Assembly: GCA_028279375.1 (NCBI GenBank)
Contig: JANQNW010000008.1
Location: forward strand, 1-64,000
DNA: 64,000 nt
Reading direction: 5' to 3'
From: Phycisphaerales bacterium
GTDB lineage: Bacteria; Planctomycetota; Phycisphaerae; Phycisphaerales; UBA1924
Shown here one piece after another: positions 48,700 through 57,147 of the stretch (its first letter is position 1; each line of letters opens with the position of its first letter). Both the position numbers and the translations under genes were made by a program. The notes below the pieces were generated by a model. That model worked only from the letters and a program-made list of their open reading frames with translations. It was not told the origin of the DNA and did no database searches.

Positions 48700-50250
48700 G
48701 TGATCCTTCTCGGCGTTCCGAAAGAGAATCATCCCGGTGAGAAGCGTGTGGCGATGTCCCCCGAGGGCGTGCGCAAGCTTACGGATCTGGGATTCGACGT
48801 ACGAATCGAAAAGGGCGCGGGCATCGCGTCCGAGTTCAGCGACGCGGCGCTTGCGGAGGCGGGCGCGACGATCGTTGACGTCGCAACGGCGATCTATTCC
48901 GAGTGCGACATCGTCCTGAAGGTGCGCCGGCCGACGGTCGCCGAGGCGCAGCAGCTCAAGGAGGGCGCGACGCTCGTCTGCCTGCTGATGCTGCAGGAGG
49001 ATGATGAGCTTCGGGACGTGCTGCTGGCGCGCAAGGTGAACGTCGTTGCGCTGGAGCGCGTGCCTCGGATCACGCGCGCCCAGAAGATGGATGTGCTGAG
49101 CGCGATGGGGAACATCGCGGGGCACCGGGCCGTGATCGAGGCGGCGGGCGCGTACGGGGACTTCGTCGGGGCCCAGATGACGGCCGCGGGCGCCAGTCAG
49201 CATGCGAATGTGCTGGTGATCGGCGTGGGCGTGGCGGGTCTGGCGGCGATGGCGGCGGCCAAGAGTCTCGGCGCCGAGGTGCGTGCTTTTGACACGCGCC
49301 TGGCGACGAAGGACCAAGTCAAGAGCATGGGCGCCACGTTCCTCGAGCTGGAGTTCGAGGAGTCGGGCGAGGGCGAAGGCGGCTACGCCAAGGTTATGAG
49401 CAAGGAGTTCATCGACGCGGAGATGGCGCTCTTCCGGGAGCAGGCGCGCGAGGTGGACATCATCATCACGACGGCGCAGATTCCGGGACGGAAGGCGCCG
49501 GTGCTGATCACGCGCGACATGGTCGAGTCCATGAAGCCGGGGTCGGTCGTCGTCGATCTGGCGGCGGAGACTGGCGGCAACTGCGAGTGCACCGTGGCGG
49601 GCGAGATGGCGACGGTCGATGGCGTGCGCATCATCGGATACACGGATATGGCGAGCCGCATGTCGATGTGCGCGAGTCGCTTCTTTGCGACGTGTATCGT
49701 CAATCTCCTGAAGGAGATGAGTCCGAACGGGCAGTTCACGATCGATCAGGAGAACGAGATCGTGCGCGGGGCGCTGGTGATTTCGGATGGGAGGGAGATC
49801 CCGCCGCCGCCACCACCGGCGACGCCGAAGAAAACAGCAGCGGCGCCGGAGCCGGAAGCCAAGCCGGCGCAGGAACACATCATGGAGCCCAATCGCATCG
49901 CGTGGGGAACCACGGCGGGCGGGCTCATCGTGATCATCCTGCTCTTTGTCTTGAGTCGATTCGCTCCCAAGGAGTTCCTTGAGCACCTGACGGTGTTCAT
50001 TCTGGCGTGCTTTGTCGGATGGCAGGTCGTCTGGAGCGTGACTCCGGCGCTGCATACGCCGCTGATGAGTGTGACGAACGCGATCAGCGGCATCATCATC
50101 GTGGGCGGCATGCTGCAGGCGGGGACGGGTGATCTTGATCTTGCGGCGATTCTGGGCGCCGTGGCGGTGCTGGTGGCGAGCATCAACATCGTCGGCGGCT
50201 TCCTGGTGACGCGGCGCATGCTCAAGATGTTCAGGAAGGACGCGGCGTGA
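48700..50250 (+). CDS. pntA: NAD(P) transhydrogenase subunit alpha
   Basis: PntA with PntB couples hydride transfer from NADH to NADP+ to proton inflow across the inner membrane. The 516-residue chain is the fused alpha form: an alanine-dehydrogenase-like domain I ([60 protein letters not shown]) and, after a Pro/Ala linker ([14 protein letters not shown]), four membrane helices ([20 protein letters not shown] onward). The GTG start at 48700 has GGAGG 5 nt upstream. An inverted repeat ACAGA/TCTGT lies before it at 48648-48661. The pntB start overlaps its stop. Confidence 0.95.
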   Translation: MILLGVPKENHPGEKRVAMSPEGVRKLTDLGFDVRIEKGAGIASEFSDAALAEAGATIVDVATAIYSECDIVLKVRRPTVAEAQQLKEGATLVCLLMLQEDDELRDVLLARKVNVVALERVPRITRAQKMDVLSAMGNIAGHRAVIEAAGAYGDFVGAQMTAAGASQHANVLVIGVGVAGLAAMAAAKSLGAEVRAFDTRLATKDQVKSMGATFLELEFEESGEGEGGYAKVMSKEFIDAEMALFREQAREVDIIITTAQIPGRKAPVLITRDMVESMKPGSVVVDLAAETGGNCECTVAGEMATVDGVRIIGYTDMASRMSMCASRFFATCIVNLLKEMSPNGQFTIDQENEIVRGALVISDGREIPPPPPPATPKKTAAAPEPEAKPAQEHIMEPNRIAWGTTAGGLIVIILLFVLSRFAPKEFLEHLTVFILACFVGWQVVWSVTPALHTPLMSVTNAISGIIIVGGMLQAGTGDLDLAAILGAVAVLVASINIVGGFLVTRRMLKMFRKDAA

Positions 50251-51713
50251 TGCTGGAGATATTCACGTCGCTGCTCGGCTCTGCGGAGGGCGGATCGCCC
50301 GGAGGCACGTTCACGATCGCCTATCTGCTGGCGGGCGTGCTGTTCATCTACAGCCTCGGCGGATTGAGCGCCCAGGAGACGGCGAGGCGCGGCATCGTCG
50401 CCGGTCTGCTTGGGATGACGCTGGCGCTGATCATCACGATCGTTGATGACCGGATCCAGGCGTACAGCCTGATCCTGCCGACTGTGATCGTCGGCGGTGT
50501 GATCGGGGCGGTGCTGGCGAAGCGCGTCGCGATGACGGCGATGCCGGAGCTCGTGGCGATTCTGCACAGCTTCGTCGGGCTCGCCGCGGTGCTGGTGGGC
50601 ATCTCGAACTACATGGACCAGGCGCTGAAGGCCGCCGCGGACTTTGAGGCCCAGGACTACATTCACATGGGCGAGATCTGGGCGGGCGTCGCGGTTGGCG
50701 GCATCACGTTCAGCGGCTCGGTGATCGCGTGGGCGAAGCTGCGCGGTTCGGTGTCGGGCAAGCCGTTGCTGCTTCCGGGAAGGCATGTGGCCAATGCGCT
50801 GATGGGGATCTTCGTGATCCTGAGCGCGGTTCCGTTCATGCAGGTGGACAGTCCCTCGACACCGGGCATGGTGTGGCTGCTGGCGATGACGGCGATCTCG
50901 CTGATTCTTGGCGTGCATCTCGTGATGTCGATCGGCGGCGCGGATATGCCGGTGGTTGTGTCGCTGCTGAACAGTTATTCGGGCTGGGCGGCCGCGGCTG
51001 CGGGTTTCATGCTCGAGAATGATCTGCTGATCATCACGGGCGCGCTGGTGGGCTCATCGGGCGCGATTCTCTCGATCATCATGTGCCGCGCGATGAACCG
51101 CTCGATCATCAACGTGGTCTTCGGCGGTTTCGGCACGGGCGAGGGCGGCGCGGCGCCGGCGGCTGCGGGTGAAGCGCAGGGCGAGGTGCAGGAGACGACG
51201 GCGGACGAGCTTGCTGAAGTGCTCCGGCAGTCGGATCGCGTGATCATCGTGCCGGGGTACGGCATGGCGGTGGCGCGGGCGCAGCATCTCGTGCACGATT
51301 TCGAGCAGACGCTTCGGGATCGCGGCAAGGAGGTTCGATACGCAATTCATCCCGTCGCAGGACGCCTTCCGGGGCACATGAACGTGCTGCTGGCGGAGGC
51401 GGGCGTGTCGTACGAGATCGTCCTGGAGATGGACGAGATCAACCCGGACTTCGAGGAGACGGACGTCGTGCTGGTGATCGGCGCCAACGACATCGTCAAT
51501 CCGAGCGCCCTGACGGATGAATCGTCCCCGATTTACGGCATGCCGGTGCTGGAGGCGTGGAAGTCGAAACAGGTCGTGATCTTCAAGCGCGGCATGGCGA
51601 CGGGTTACGCGGGTGTGGATAACCCGCTCTTCTTCTACGAGAACACGCGCATGCTCTTCGGCGACGCCAAATCGAGCATGGAGGCGCTCGTCGATCGCGT
51701 GCGTCAGGGGTGA
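50250..51713 (+). CDS. pntB: NAD(P) transhydrogenase subunit beta
   Basis: A 487-residue subunit: eight to nine membrane helices (e.g. [33 protein letters not shown] later) followed by the NADP(H)-binding domain III with [40 protein letters not shown] and [20 protein letters not shown]. The tail [20 protein letters not shown] is the family signature. ATG 50250 shares a base with the pntA stop (TGATG); a GTG one codon before is an alternative. Both subunits are complete, so the enzyme should be active. Confidence 0.95.
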   Translation: MLEIFTSLLGSAEGGSPGGTFTIAYLLAGVLFIYSLGGLSAQETARRGIVAGLLGMTLALIITIVDDRIQAYSLILPTVIVGGVIGAVLAKRVAMTAMPELVAILHSFVGLAAVLVGISNYMDQALKAAADFEAQDYIHMGEIWAGVAVGGITFSGSVIAWAKLRGSVSGKPLLLPGRHVANALMGIFVILSAVPFMQVDSPSTPGMVWLLAMTAISLILGVHLVMSIGGADMPVVVSLLNSYSGWAAAAAGFMLENDLLIITGALVGSSGAILSIIMCRAMNRSIINVVFGGFGTGEGGAAPAAAGEAQGEVQETTADELAEVLRQSDRVIIVPGYGMAVARAQHLVHDFEQTLRDRGKEVRYAIHPVAGRLPGHMNVLLAEAGVSYEIVLEMDEINPDFEETDVVLVIGANDIVNPSALTDESSPIYGMPVLEAWKSKQVVIFKRGMATGYAGVDNPLFFYENTRMLFGDAKSSMEALVDRVRQG

Positions 51714-51720
51714 CGCCTCG

Positions 51721-51768
51721 AGTGCACATGAGTTTGCACTTGCACCATCGCGAAGTAGTGGGAACAAT
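51721..51768 (+). promoter_or_regulatory. Promoter region of cstA with inverted repeat
   Basis: TTGCAC (51740-51745) and AACAAT (51763-51768) with a 17-nt spacer. An inverted repeat AGTGCA/TGCACT (51721-51726 and 51735-51740, 8-nt gap) abuts the -35 box, 7 nt after the pntB stop. It could be an operator, or a weak terminator of pntB. Confidence 0.35.
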
Positions 51769-51819
51769 AATGTGAGTTCAGCGCTTCGTCCTGCGCATGC
51801 TGATGGGCAGTGAGCATTC

Positions 51820-54087
51820 ATGAACGCACTGCTGCTTGTTCTTGGTGTTGGCGCCGCGCTGCTGATTGCGTATTTCACTTACGGCCGATGGGTGAGTCGG
51901 CGCGTCTTCGGGCTCCGAGAAGACGCGCCCACCCCGGCCGTTCTTCATGAAGACGGTCGCGACTACTGCCCGACGAAGCGCGGGATCGTCTTCGGGCATC
52001 ACTTCACATCGATTGCAGGGACGGGTCCGATCGTGGGTCCGGCGATCGCCGTCATCTGGGGCTGGGTCCCGGCGGTGCTGTGGGTGCTGTTCGGATCGAT
52101 CTTCATCGGGGCGGTGCATGATCTGGGCGCCCTCGTTGTTTCGTTGCGGAACAAGGGGCGCAGCATCGGCGACATTGCAGGGGACATCCTCGGCCCGCGC
52201 GTGAGACTGATCTTCCTGGGCGTGCTGATCATGGGCTTGTGGATCGTGCTGGCGATCTTCGGGCTGGTGATCGCTTCTGTCATGCGCCTCTATCCGGGGT
52301 CGATCTTTCCGATTCTGCTGCAGATTCCGCTGGCGGTGATCATCGGGATCGTGGTGCACCGGCAGGGGCGCTCGATTCTGATTCCCTCGGTCGTCGCGCT
52401 CGTGGTGATGTATCTGAGCGTGATCTTCGGGAACGTGTGGCCGCTGAGCGTGTTCAACGAGGTGGCTGCCGGGCTGCCGCTGATTCTGTGGGTGGGCGGC
52501 CTGCTGGTGTATGCGTACATCGCGAGCGTGCTGCCGGTGTGGGTGCTGCTGCAGCCGCGGGATTACATCAACTCGCTGCAGCTGATCTCGTGCCTGGGCT
52601 TGCTGGTGGCGGGATTGATCGTCGCGGCGCTCTTCGGCGGCTACGGGCAGACGGTGGCGCCGGAATCGATGGAGCGCCTGCCTCTGGAGATCGTGGCGCC
52701 GGCATTGAACATGAACCCGGAGGGCGCGCCTCCGATGTTCCCGATTCTGTTCATCACGATCGCGTGCGGGGCGATTTCAGGATTTCATTGCCTGGTGGCC
52801 TCGGGGACGACGAGCAAGCAGGTGTCGTGCGAGCGCGATGCGCAGGTGGTTGGATATGGGTCGATGTTGACGGAGGGGTTTCTGGCGACGCTGGTGATTG
52901 CGGCGTGTGTGGCGGGGTTGGGGTTGGGACTCGTCAAGGCGCCCGATCGTATTGGCGGCGCCGCGTACTACATCAGTCTTCCTGGGGGAGAAGTTGAATT
53001 GGCAGACCATGTGAGCGAAGACGAGCAGGCAATCTGGGTGCAAGACAACCCGGGATGGGCGCTTGTGCTTTTTCGCCCGGGGCAGCGCATCGAATTGACA
53101 AGAGGCATCGTCCAGATGCGGCCCCGGATGGCGTTGCCGTTAGATGATCCCGACAGTGCATTCAATAGGGCTAATACGGCGAATGTTCATGTGCCATCAG
53201 GTGTGCAACTAACCGGAAATCTTGCGTACTCGAAGCAATACGAGTCCTGGTCCGCAGCCGGTTCGCTCGGATCGATGGTCGGCGCCTTCGTGACCGGCGC
53301 TGCGAACTTCATTCGATCGCTCGGAATACCAATAGAGATCGCGCTCGCTCTGATGGGCGTGTTCGTCGCATCCTTCGCGGCCACAACGATGGATACGGCG
53401 TGTCGCTTGCAGCGCTATGTGATTCAGGAACTCTCGCGCACTTTCTTGCCGCCTGCGGCTGGGCGTAACTGCGCCGGATGTGGTTACGACCTCTCAGGCC
53501 TTGAAGTCGGCATGGCGTGCCCGGAGTGCGGATCAGGCGCGCCGCCCGTGGATGGCAGCCTGGCTCTCAAGTCTCAGCGCGCGAAGGCTTCCTCCCTCAA
53601 TCCATTCAAATGGCTCTCGACGACGCATGGCGCGACGCTCTTTGCCGTGGTGACGGCTGCGGGGCTGGCTTCGATTCCAGCGCCGGGGCAGACATTCAGC
53701 ATCGAAAGCGCCGGGCAGGGCGGATTGATTCTGTGGCCGCTGTTTGGCGCGACGAATCAGATCCTTGCGGGATTGGCGTTTCTCGTGATCAGCGCGTGGC
53801 TGATTGCGACGAAGCGCCCGCGCTGGTTCATCGTGATTCCGACGGCCTTGATGATCGTGCTACCGGCATGGGCGCTGATCTGGCAGGCGTTCGTCGGCGA
53901 TGTGCAGAATCCGTCGTGGCTGGCGTCGGGGCGCTGGCTGCTTGTGGGGACGGCGCTGGTGACATTGGCGCTGGAGGCGTGGCTAGTCGTCGAAGTTGTT
54001 GCGCGGCTGAATCGCGGTGTTGATCCGGGCGATGGCGGCGCGCGCTTCGATGGTTTTCCTGACGGCGAGGAATGTCCTGCGTGCTGA
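51820..54087 (+). CDS. cstA: Carbon starvation protein CstA-like transporter with inserted zinc ribbon
   Basis: A 755-residue membrane protein of the CstA family; characterised members take up peptides or pyruvate. Conserved parts: CPTKRGIVFGHHFTSIAGTG and PIVGPAIAVIWGWVPAVLWV, FHCLVASGTTSKQVSCERDA, FAATTMDTACRLQRYVIQEL, GATNQILAGLAFLVISAWLI. Two insertions are unusual. The first, about residues 385-475, is a polar stretch with less GC-biased codons (VELADHVSEDEQAIWVQDNP). The second is a zinc ribbon with Cys551, Cys554, Cys567 and Cys570 (NCAGCGYDLSG...MACPECG) in the cytoplasmic loop right after RLQRYVIQEL. The rest of the membrane core looks intact. It follows pntB by 106 nt. Confidence 0.88.
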   Translation: MNALLLVLGVGAALLIAYFTYGRWVSRRVFGLREDAPTPAVLHEDGRDYCPTKRGIVFGHHFTSIAGTGPIVGPAIAVIWGWVPAVLWVLFGSIFIGAVHDLGALVVSLRNKGRSIGDIAGDILGPRVRLIFLGVLIMGLWIVLAIFGLVIASVMRLYPGSIFPILLQIPLAVIIGIVVHRQGRSILIPSVVALVVMYLSVIFGNVWPLSVFNEVAAGLPLILWVGGLLVYAYIASVLPVWVLLQPRDYINSLQLISCLGLLVAGLIVAALFGGYGQTVAPESMERLPLEIVAPALNMNPEGAPPMFPILFITIACGAISGFHCLVASGTTSKQVSCERDAQVVGYGSMLTEGFLATLVIAACVAGLGLGLVKAPDRIGGAAYYISLPGGEVELADHVSEDEQAIWVQDNPGWALVLFRPGQRIELTRGIVQMRPRMALPLDDPDSAFNRANTANVHVPSGVQLTGNLAYSKQYESWSAAGSLGSMVGAFVTGAANFIRSLGIPIEIALALMGVFVASFAATTMDTACRLQRYVIQELSRTFLPPAAGRNCAGCGYDLSGLEVGMACPECGSGAPPVDGSLALKSQRAKASSLNPFKWLSTTHGATLFAVVTAAGLASIPAPGQTFSIESAGQGGLILWPLFGATNQILAGLAFLVISAWLIATKRPRWFIVIPTALMIVLPAWALIWQAFVGDVQNPSWLASGRWLLVGTALVTLALEAWLVVEVVARLNRGVDPGDGGARFDGFPDGEECPAC

Positions 54088-54100
54088 CATGCGCAATGAC

Positions 54101-54134
54101 AACCCCTCCCGTTCGCAGATGAACGAGAGGGGTT
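54101..54134. terminator. Hairpin between convergent cstA and peptidase-like genes
   Basis: A 13-bp imperfect stem (one C-A mismatch) AACCCCTC..CGTTC with GAACG..GAGGGGTT and loop GCAGAT. There is no T run on either side, so it is a weak call as a terminator. Confidence 0.5.
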
Positions 54135-54177
54135 GAGGAAAGATCGGCAATCAATCAGTCGAGTCTCCGGGCGAGCT

Positions 54178-56331
54178 TCACTTCATGAAGACTGACCGAT
54201 CTTCGAGCTCCGGCGACATCACGCCGGTGATGCTGTCGACGCCGGGATTGCAGGGCCCCCAGAGGCCGAGGAGCTGTGCGAGGTCGCCCGCGCCGACGAC
54301 GCCGTCGCCGTCGATGTCGTAGAACGGATCGGAACCCGGTCCCCAGTTGCCGAGCAGCTGGGCGAGATCGGCGGCGTTGACGATGCCATCGCCATTGAAG
54401 TCGGCGGGGCAGGGAACGTCGGGGAACGCCACGAGGCGAGCGAAGGAGCGTGCGTTCAGGTCGAACGCGATGAGCGCCACGAGTTCACCTTCAGCGAGCG
54501 GACGGAAGAGCGGGATTGGGATCTCAACCGAGACGCCCTGCGCGATCGCGCCGCCAAGCGGTTCGATCGGCACGCCCGCCAGGTCCATGGCCCAGAGTTC
54601 GATGGGCACGCCCTGCGGGCCGTAGCCCTGCACCTGCAGGTCGCCGGGGAGCGTGGGAGCGTGTGAGAACGTGGGCTGGATAGGGATGAACGGATCGAAG
54701 GGAAGCTCGAGCTGCAGTTCGAAGAAGTTGTCCGGCGTCGGGTCCTCGAGGAAGAAGAGGGGGCCGTTGTCGGGAAGCGCCGGGCCGAAGTCGTCCTTGA
54801 TCGGGTAGCCGATGATCGTGGGGACGGGCGCCTGGGGCTGGAAGTAGAAGGCGGTGTAGTCCCGCATCAGCGGATCGGGGTTGTTGATGGGCAGGCCGAG
54901 CTGATCGGGCAGCTGGTCGCCGTTGGTGTCGATGAACTCGAAGATCAGCGTCGCGAATGCGTCGTAGATGAAGTACTGATCGCTGTTGGGTTCATGGATG
55001 ATCTGCATGTTGTCCTGCAGCTGCGGATGACCGGTGAAGATGACCTGCTTGGTGTGCTGGTCGAAGAAGAGGTCGCCGTCTTCGTCGAAGTAGAGCTGGA
55101 GCTCACCGAATCCGAAGGCGTCCTCACCGACGACGAGGAGACGTCGCTGGGAACCATCGACGCGGACGTGGAAGTCGCGGATGTCGATGCCGGTGTTGAT
55201 GTCCGGGCCGTCGAGGTCTTCGAGACCGGAGAACTGCGTGAGGGTCTGCGGCGGGGCGATGGCGACGAAGCTGGGATGATCGAGCCATCCGATGTAGCGC
55301 TTCCAGGCGGCGTCGTTGAGCTTCTTCTCGAGCGCTTCCTTGTCGCCGTCAGTGATGAAGTTGCAGAACGCCATCTTGGCTTCTTCGTAGCAGGCCTTCA
55401 CTTCGCCGTTCCAGTTGGCGTAGTGCTCCATGTGCTTCTTGAGCTTGGCGGCCTCGGCGTCACGCGTCGCCTTGGGCATGACCATGCGGAGCGACTCGAG
55501 GACGGCCTTGGTGGCGTCGTCGATATCAGCCGGAAGGTCCTCGTCGGGGTCATAGCTCTTGGGGTCGCAGAGGACCATCTTCATGCTGTTTTCCCAGTCC
55601 TGGCCGCCGCCATGCGCTTCGATTTCGTTGCAGGCGTAGACCTTGCCGAGCGCGGCGCGGGTCTGGGCGTCGGTGGGCTCGCCGGGAATGTCGGAGAGGT
55701 CCGGCTTGTAGAGTTGCCCGGCGTGCGTCGTCTCGTGGCGAATGAACTCCGCGAGGATGAGCATGCGCGAGTCGTGGCAGGGGATGTCGCAGGTGAGGAT
55801 GTAGTCGATGTTGATCAGGATCTGCTCACTGGCGCGCTTTTCGGCTTCGCAGTCCTCTTCGTCGGACTCGCGATCGATATCCACAGTGGCGCCGACGGTC
55901 ATGCCCCAGCCGACACAGATGTTGCCGGCCTTGGCCTGATCGAGGATCCACTTGGCGCAGTCCTCATCGTCGATCATGCCCGCGGCGAGCATGGCGGCCT
56001 TCTTCGCGTTCTCGCGAATGCAGTCCACCTTGGCCCATGCGTCGGCGGCGTCGGTGAGGCCGAGGCCCTTATCGCAGGCGTAGCGCTGAGCGCTGCCAGT
56101 CGCGGCCGGCTTCATGAGCTGGTCGACGAGCTTCTGGACCTCAGCCTTCTGCTCATCGGTGAGATCTTTGAGTGAGCCGTCTTCGTTGCATTCGAGTGGC
56201 CCGATCTTCATGCCCTTGGCGCCCCAGGCGTCGAAGCCGGCGAAGGCCAGCTGTCCGACGGCGAGTGCGGCAAGGGTGGCGGTCGATCGAAGCCAGGTTC
56301 CGAATCTGTTCTTTTCGTTCCTTCTCAGCAT
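54178..56331 (-). CDS. Secreted HETTH-motif protein with C-terminal dockerin-like domain
   Basis: A 717-residue exported protein. The signal region is residues ~8-32 (STATLAALAVGQLAFAG). The N-terminal third has eleven or more cysteines (CNEDGS, CDKGLGL, DCIREN, DCAKWIL, NICVGWG, CDIPCHD) and a short zinc-peptidase motif HETTHAGQ (His199, Glu200, His203) followed 35 residues on by ACNEIEAH, where Glu236 or Glu238 could be a third ligand. A beta-rich middle shows propeller-like strands (QRRLLVVGEDAFGFGELQLY). The tail DFNGDGIVNAADLAQLLGNW and DIDGDGVVGAGDLAQLLGLW ends GPC, then a 24-residue extension after the cysteine. Peptidase activity is an inference. Confidence 0.75.
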   Translation of the reverse strand: MLRRNEKNRFGTWLRSTATLAALAVGQLAFAGFDAWGAKGMKIGPLECNEDGSLKDLTDEQKAEVQKLVDQLMKPAATGSAQRYACDKGLGLTDAADAWAKVDCIRENAKKAAMLAAGMIDDEDCAKWILDQAKAGNICVGWGMTVGATVDIDRESDEEDCEAEKRASEQILINIDYILTCDIPCHDSRMLILAEFIRHETTHAGQLYKPDLSDIPGEPTDAQTRAALGKVYACNEIEAHGGGQDWENSMKMVLCDPKSYDPDEDLPADIDDATKAVLESLRMVMPKATRDAEAAKLKKHMEHYANWNGEVKACYEEAKMAFCNFITDGDKEALEKKLNDAAWKRYIGWLDHPSFVAIAPPQTLTQFSGLEDLDGPDINTGIDIRDFHVRVDGSQRRLLVVGEDAFGFGELQLYFDEDGDLFFDQHTKQVIFTGHPQLQDNMQIIHEPNSDQYFIYDAFATLIFEFIDTNGDQLPDQLGLPINNPDPLMRDYTAFYFQPQAPVPTIIGYPIKDDFGPALPDNGPLFFLEDPTPDNFFELQLELPFDPFIPIQPTFSHAPTLPGDLQVQGYGPQGVPIELWAMDLAGVPIEPLGGAIAQGVSVEIPIPLFRPLAEGELVALIAFDLNARSFARLVAFPDVPCPADFNGDGIVNAADLAQLLGNWGPGSDPFYDIDGDGVVGAGDLAQLLGLWGPCNPGVDSITGVMSPELEDRSVFMK

Positions 56332-56467
56332 GATTGATTGCCCTTTCCCAGCCCCGGGCCGTGCGTTCGCGAATCAGGACCTTCCTGAGTTGTCGCGATT
56401 GGCTCGGGGCCTCTTTGGGAAGCGGCGCGTGGCTCAGAAACCGGCGCGATGCGGCGGTGTTTTGCGG

Positions 56468-56485
56468 CAGAAAGTGCACTTTCTG
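56468..56485. repeat. 18-bp perfect palindrome upstream of the HETTH gene
   Basis: CAGAAAGTGCACTTTCTG equals its own reverse complement. It lies 137 nt before the start codon of the HETTH gene and 29 nt after the stop of the zinc-ribbon gene. No T run follows. It may be an operator, or a hairpin at the end of the upstream transcript. The rest of 56332-56513 holds nothing else clear. Confidence 0.55.
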
Positions 56486-56513
56486 TGGGAAAGTCCGGGA
56501 ATTCGCTGAGAGA

Positions 56514-57128
56514 TCAACGCAGGGCGCCGCATTCGGGGCATGGGGCGGAGGCGTCGAGGCCGGACAGGTCGTAGGCGCACTTTGGACACACGCCGGCTTT
56601 CCGGCGTCGGCGGGCGCGGAGAGAGGGCCAGGCCACGAGGAGAGCGGCAGGCGCCAGGGCGCCTGCGAAGAGGAGCATGCCGGGACCGCTCCAGGAATAG
56701 ACGCCCGCCGTTGCGGGACCAGTCTGAACGCCGACGACGAGCGCCATCTTGTGCACGCGGATGAGCAGGGCGCTGTTGCGGTGCGAGGTGAGCGGATCGG
56801 TCAGGTAGGTCAGGCGCTGGGTCTTCTTCGACGTCGTGTGCACCGCGGTTGTCTTGAAGCCGAACCAGTGATGATCGTTGCGGCGCGTCGTGATGATGCC
56901 CACGGCGGTCTCAAGTTGGTTCGGGAGCGGCCTGAGCGTGACGATGTCGGTGGGCGGCGCACCGGGGATGCGGAGCGGGTTGTTGGGCGTCGCGAGTTCG
57001 ATGGCAATGACGAGAACGCCGATAAGCGCAGAGAAAAAGGCCGCGCCTGCAAGGAGCAGGGCGGCCCGTGTTCTCAGTTTCGCCACGCGAGAACGTGGCT
57101 TTCTGATGTCAGACGCTCCCGCGTTCAT
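56514..57128 (-). CDS. Membrane protein with C-terminal zinc ribbon
   Basis: A 204-residue protein. It has a basic N-terminus and a first membrane helix (ALLLAGAAFFSALIGVLVIA, ~residues 28-47), an outer region of ~85 residues (GFKTTAVHTTSKKTQRLTYL) and a second helix (GMLLFAGALAPAALLVAW). The C-terminus is a zinc ribbon, CPKCAYDLSG...CPECGALR, with four cysteines. This two-helix-plus-ribbon layout is common in Phycisphaerae, with unknown function. The same ribbon type sits inside CstA about 2.5 kb away. It lies upstream of the HETTH gene on the same strand, 182 nt apart. Confidence 0.7.
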   Translation of the reverse strand: MNAGASDIRKPRSRVAKLRTRAALLLAGAAFFSALIGVLVIAIELATPNNPLRIPGAPPTDIVTLRPLPNQLETAVGIITTRRNDHHWFGFKTTAVHTTSKKTQRLTYLTDPLTSHRNSALLIRVHKMALVVGVQTGPATAGVYSWSGPGMLLFAGALAPAALLVAWPSLRARRRRKAGVCPKCAYDLSGLDASAPCPECGALR

Positions 57129-57147
57129 GCAGGAGACGATAGTCGTT

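Noticed and set aside
48661..50055. 464-codon open frame antisense to pntA
   Set aside because: Same reason; the pntA frame has full domain conservation and this one has no protein-like sequence.
56486..56500. GGGAAAGTCCGGG, like the core of RNase P RNA (GAGGAAAGTCCGGG)
   Set aside because: Only about 12 bases match; the P4 partner (ACAGAAA...) and the rest of the fold are absent in the short gap.
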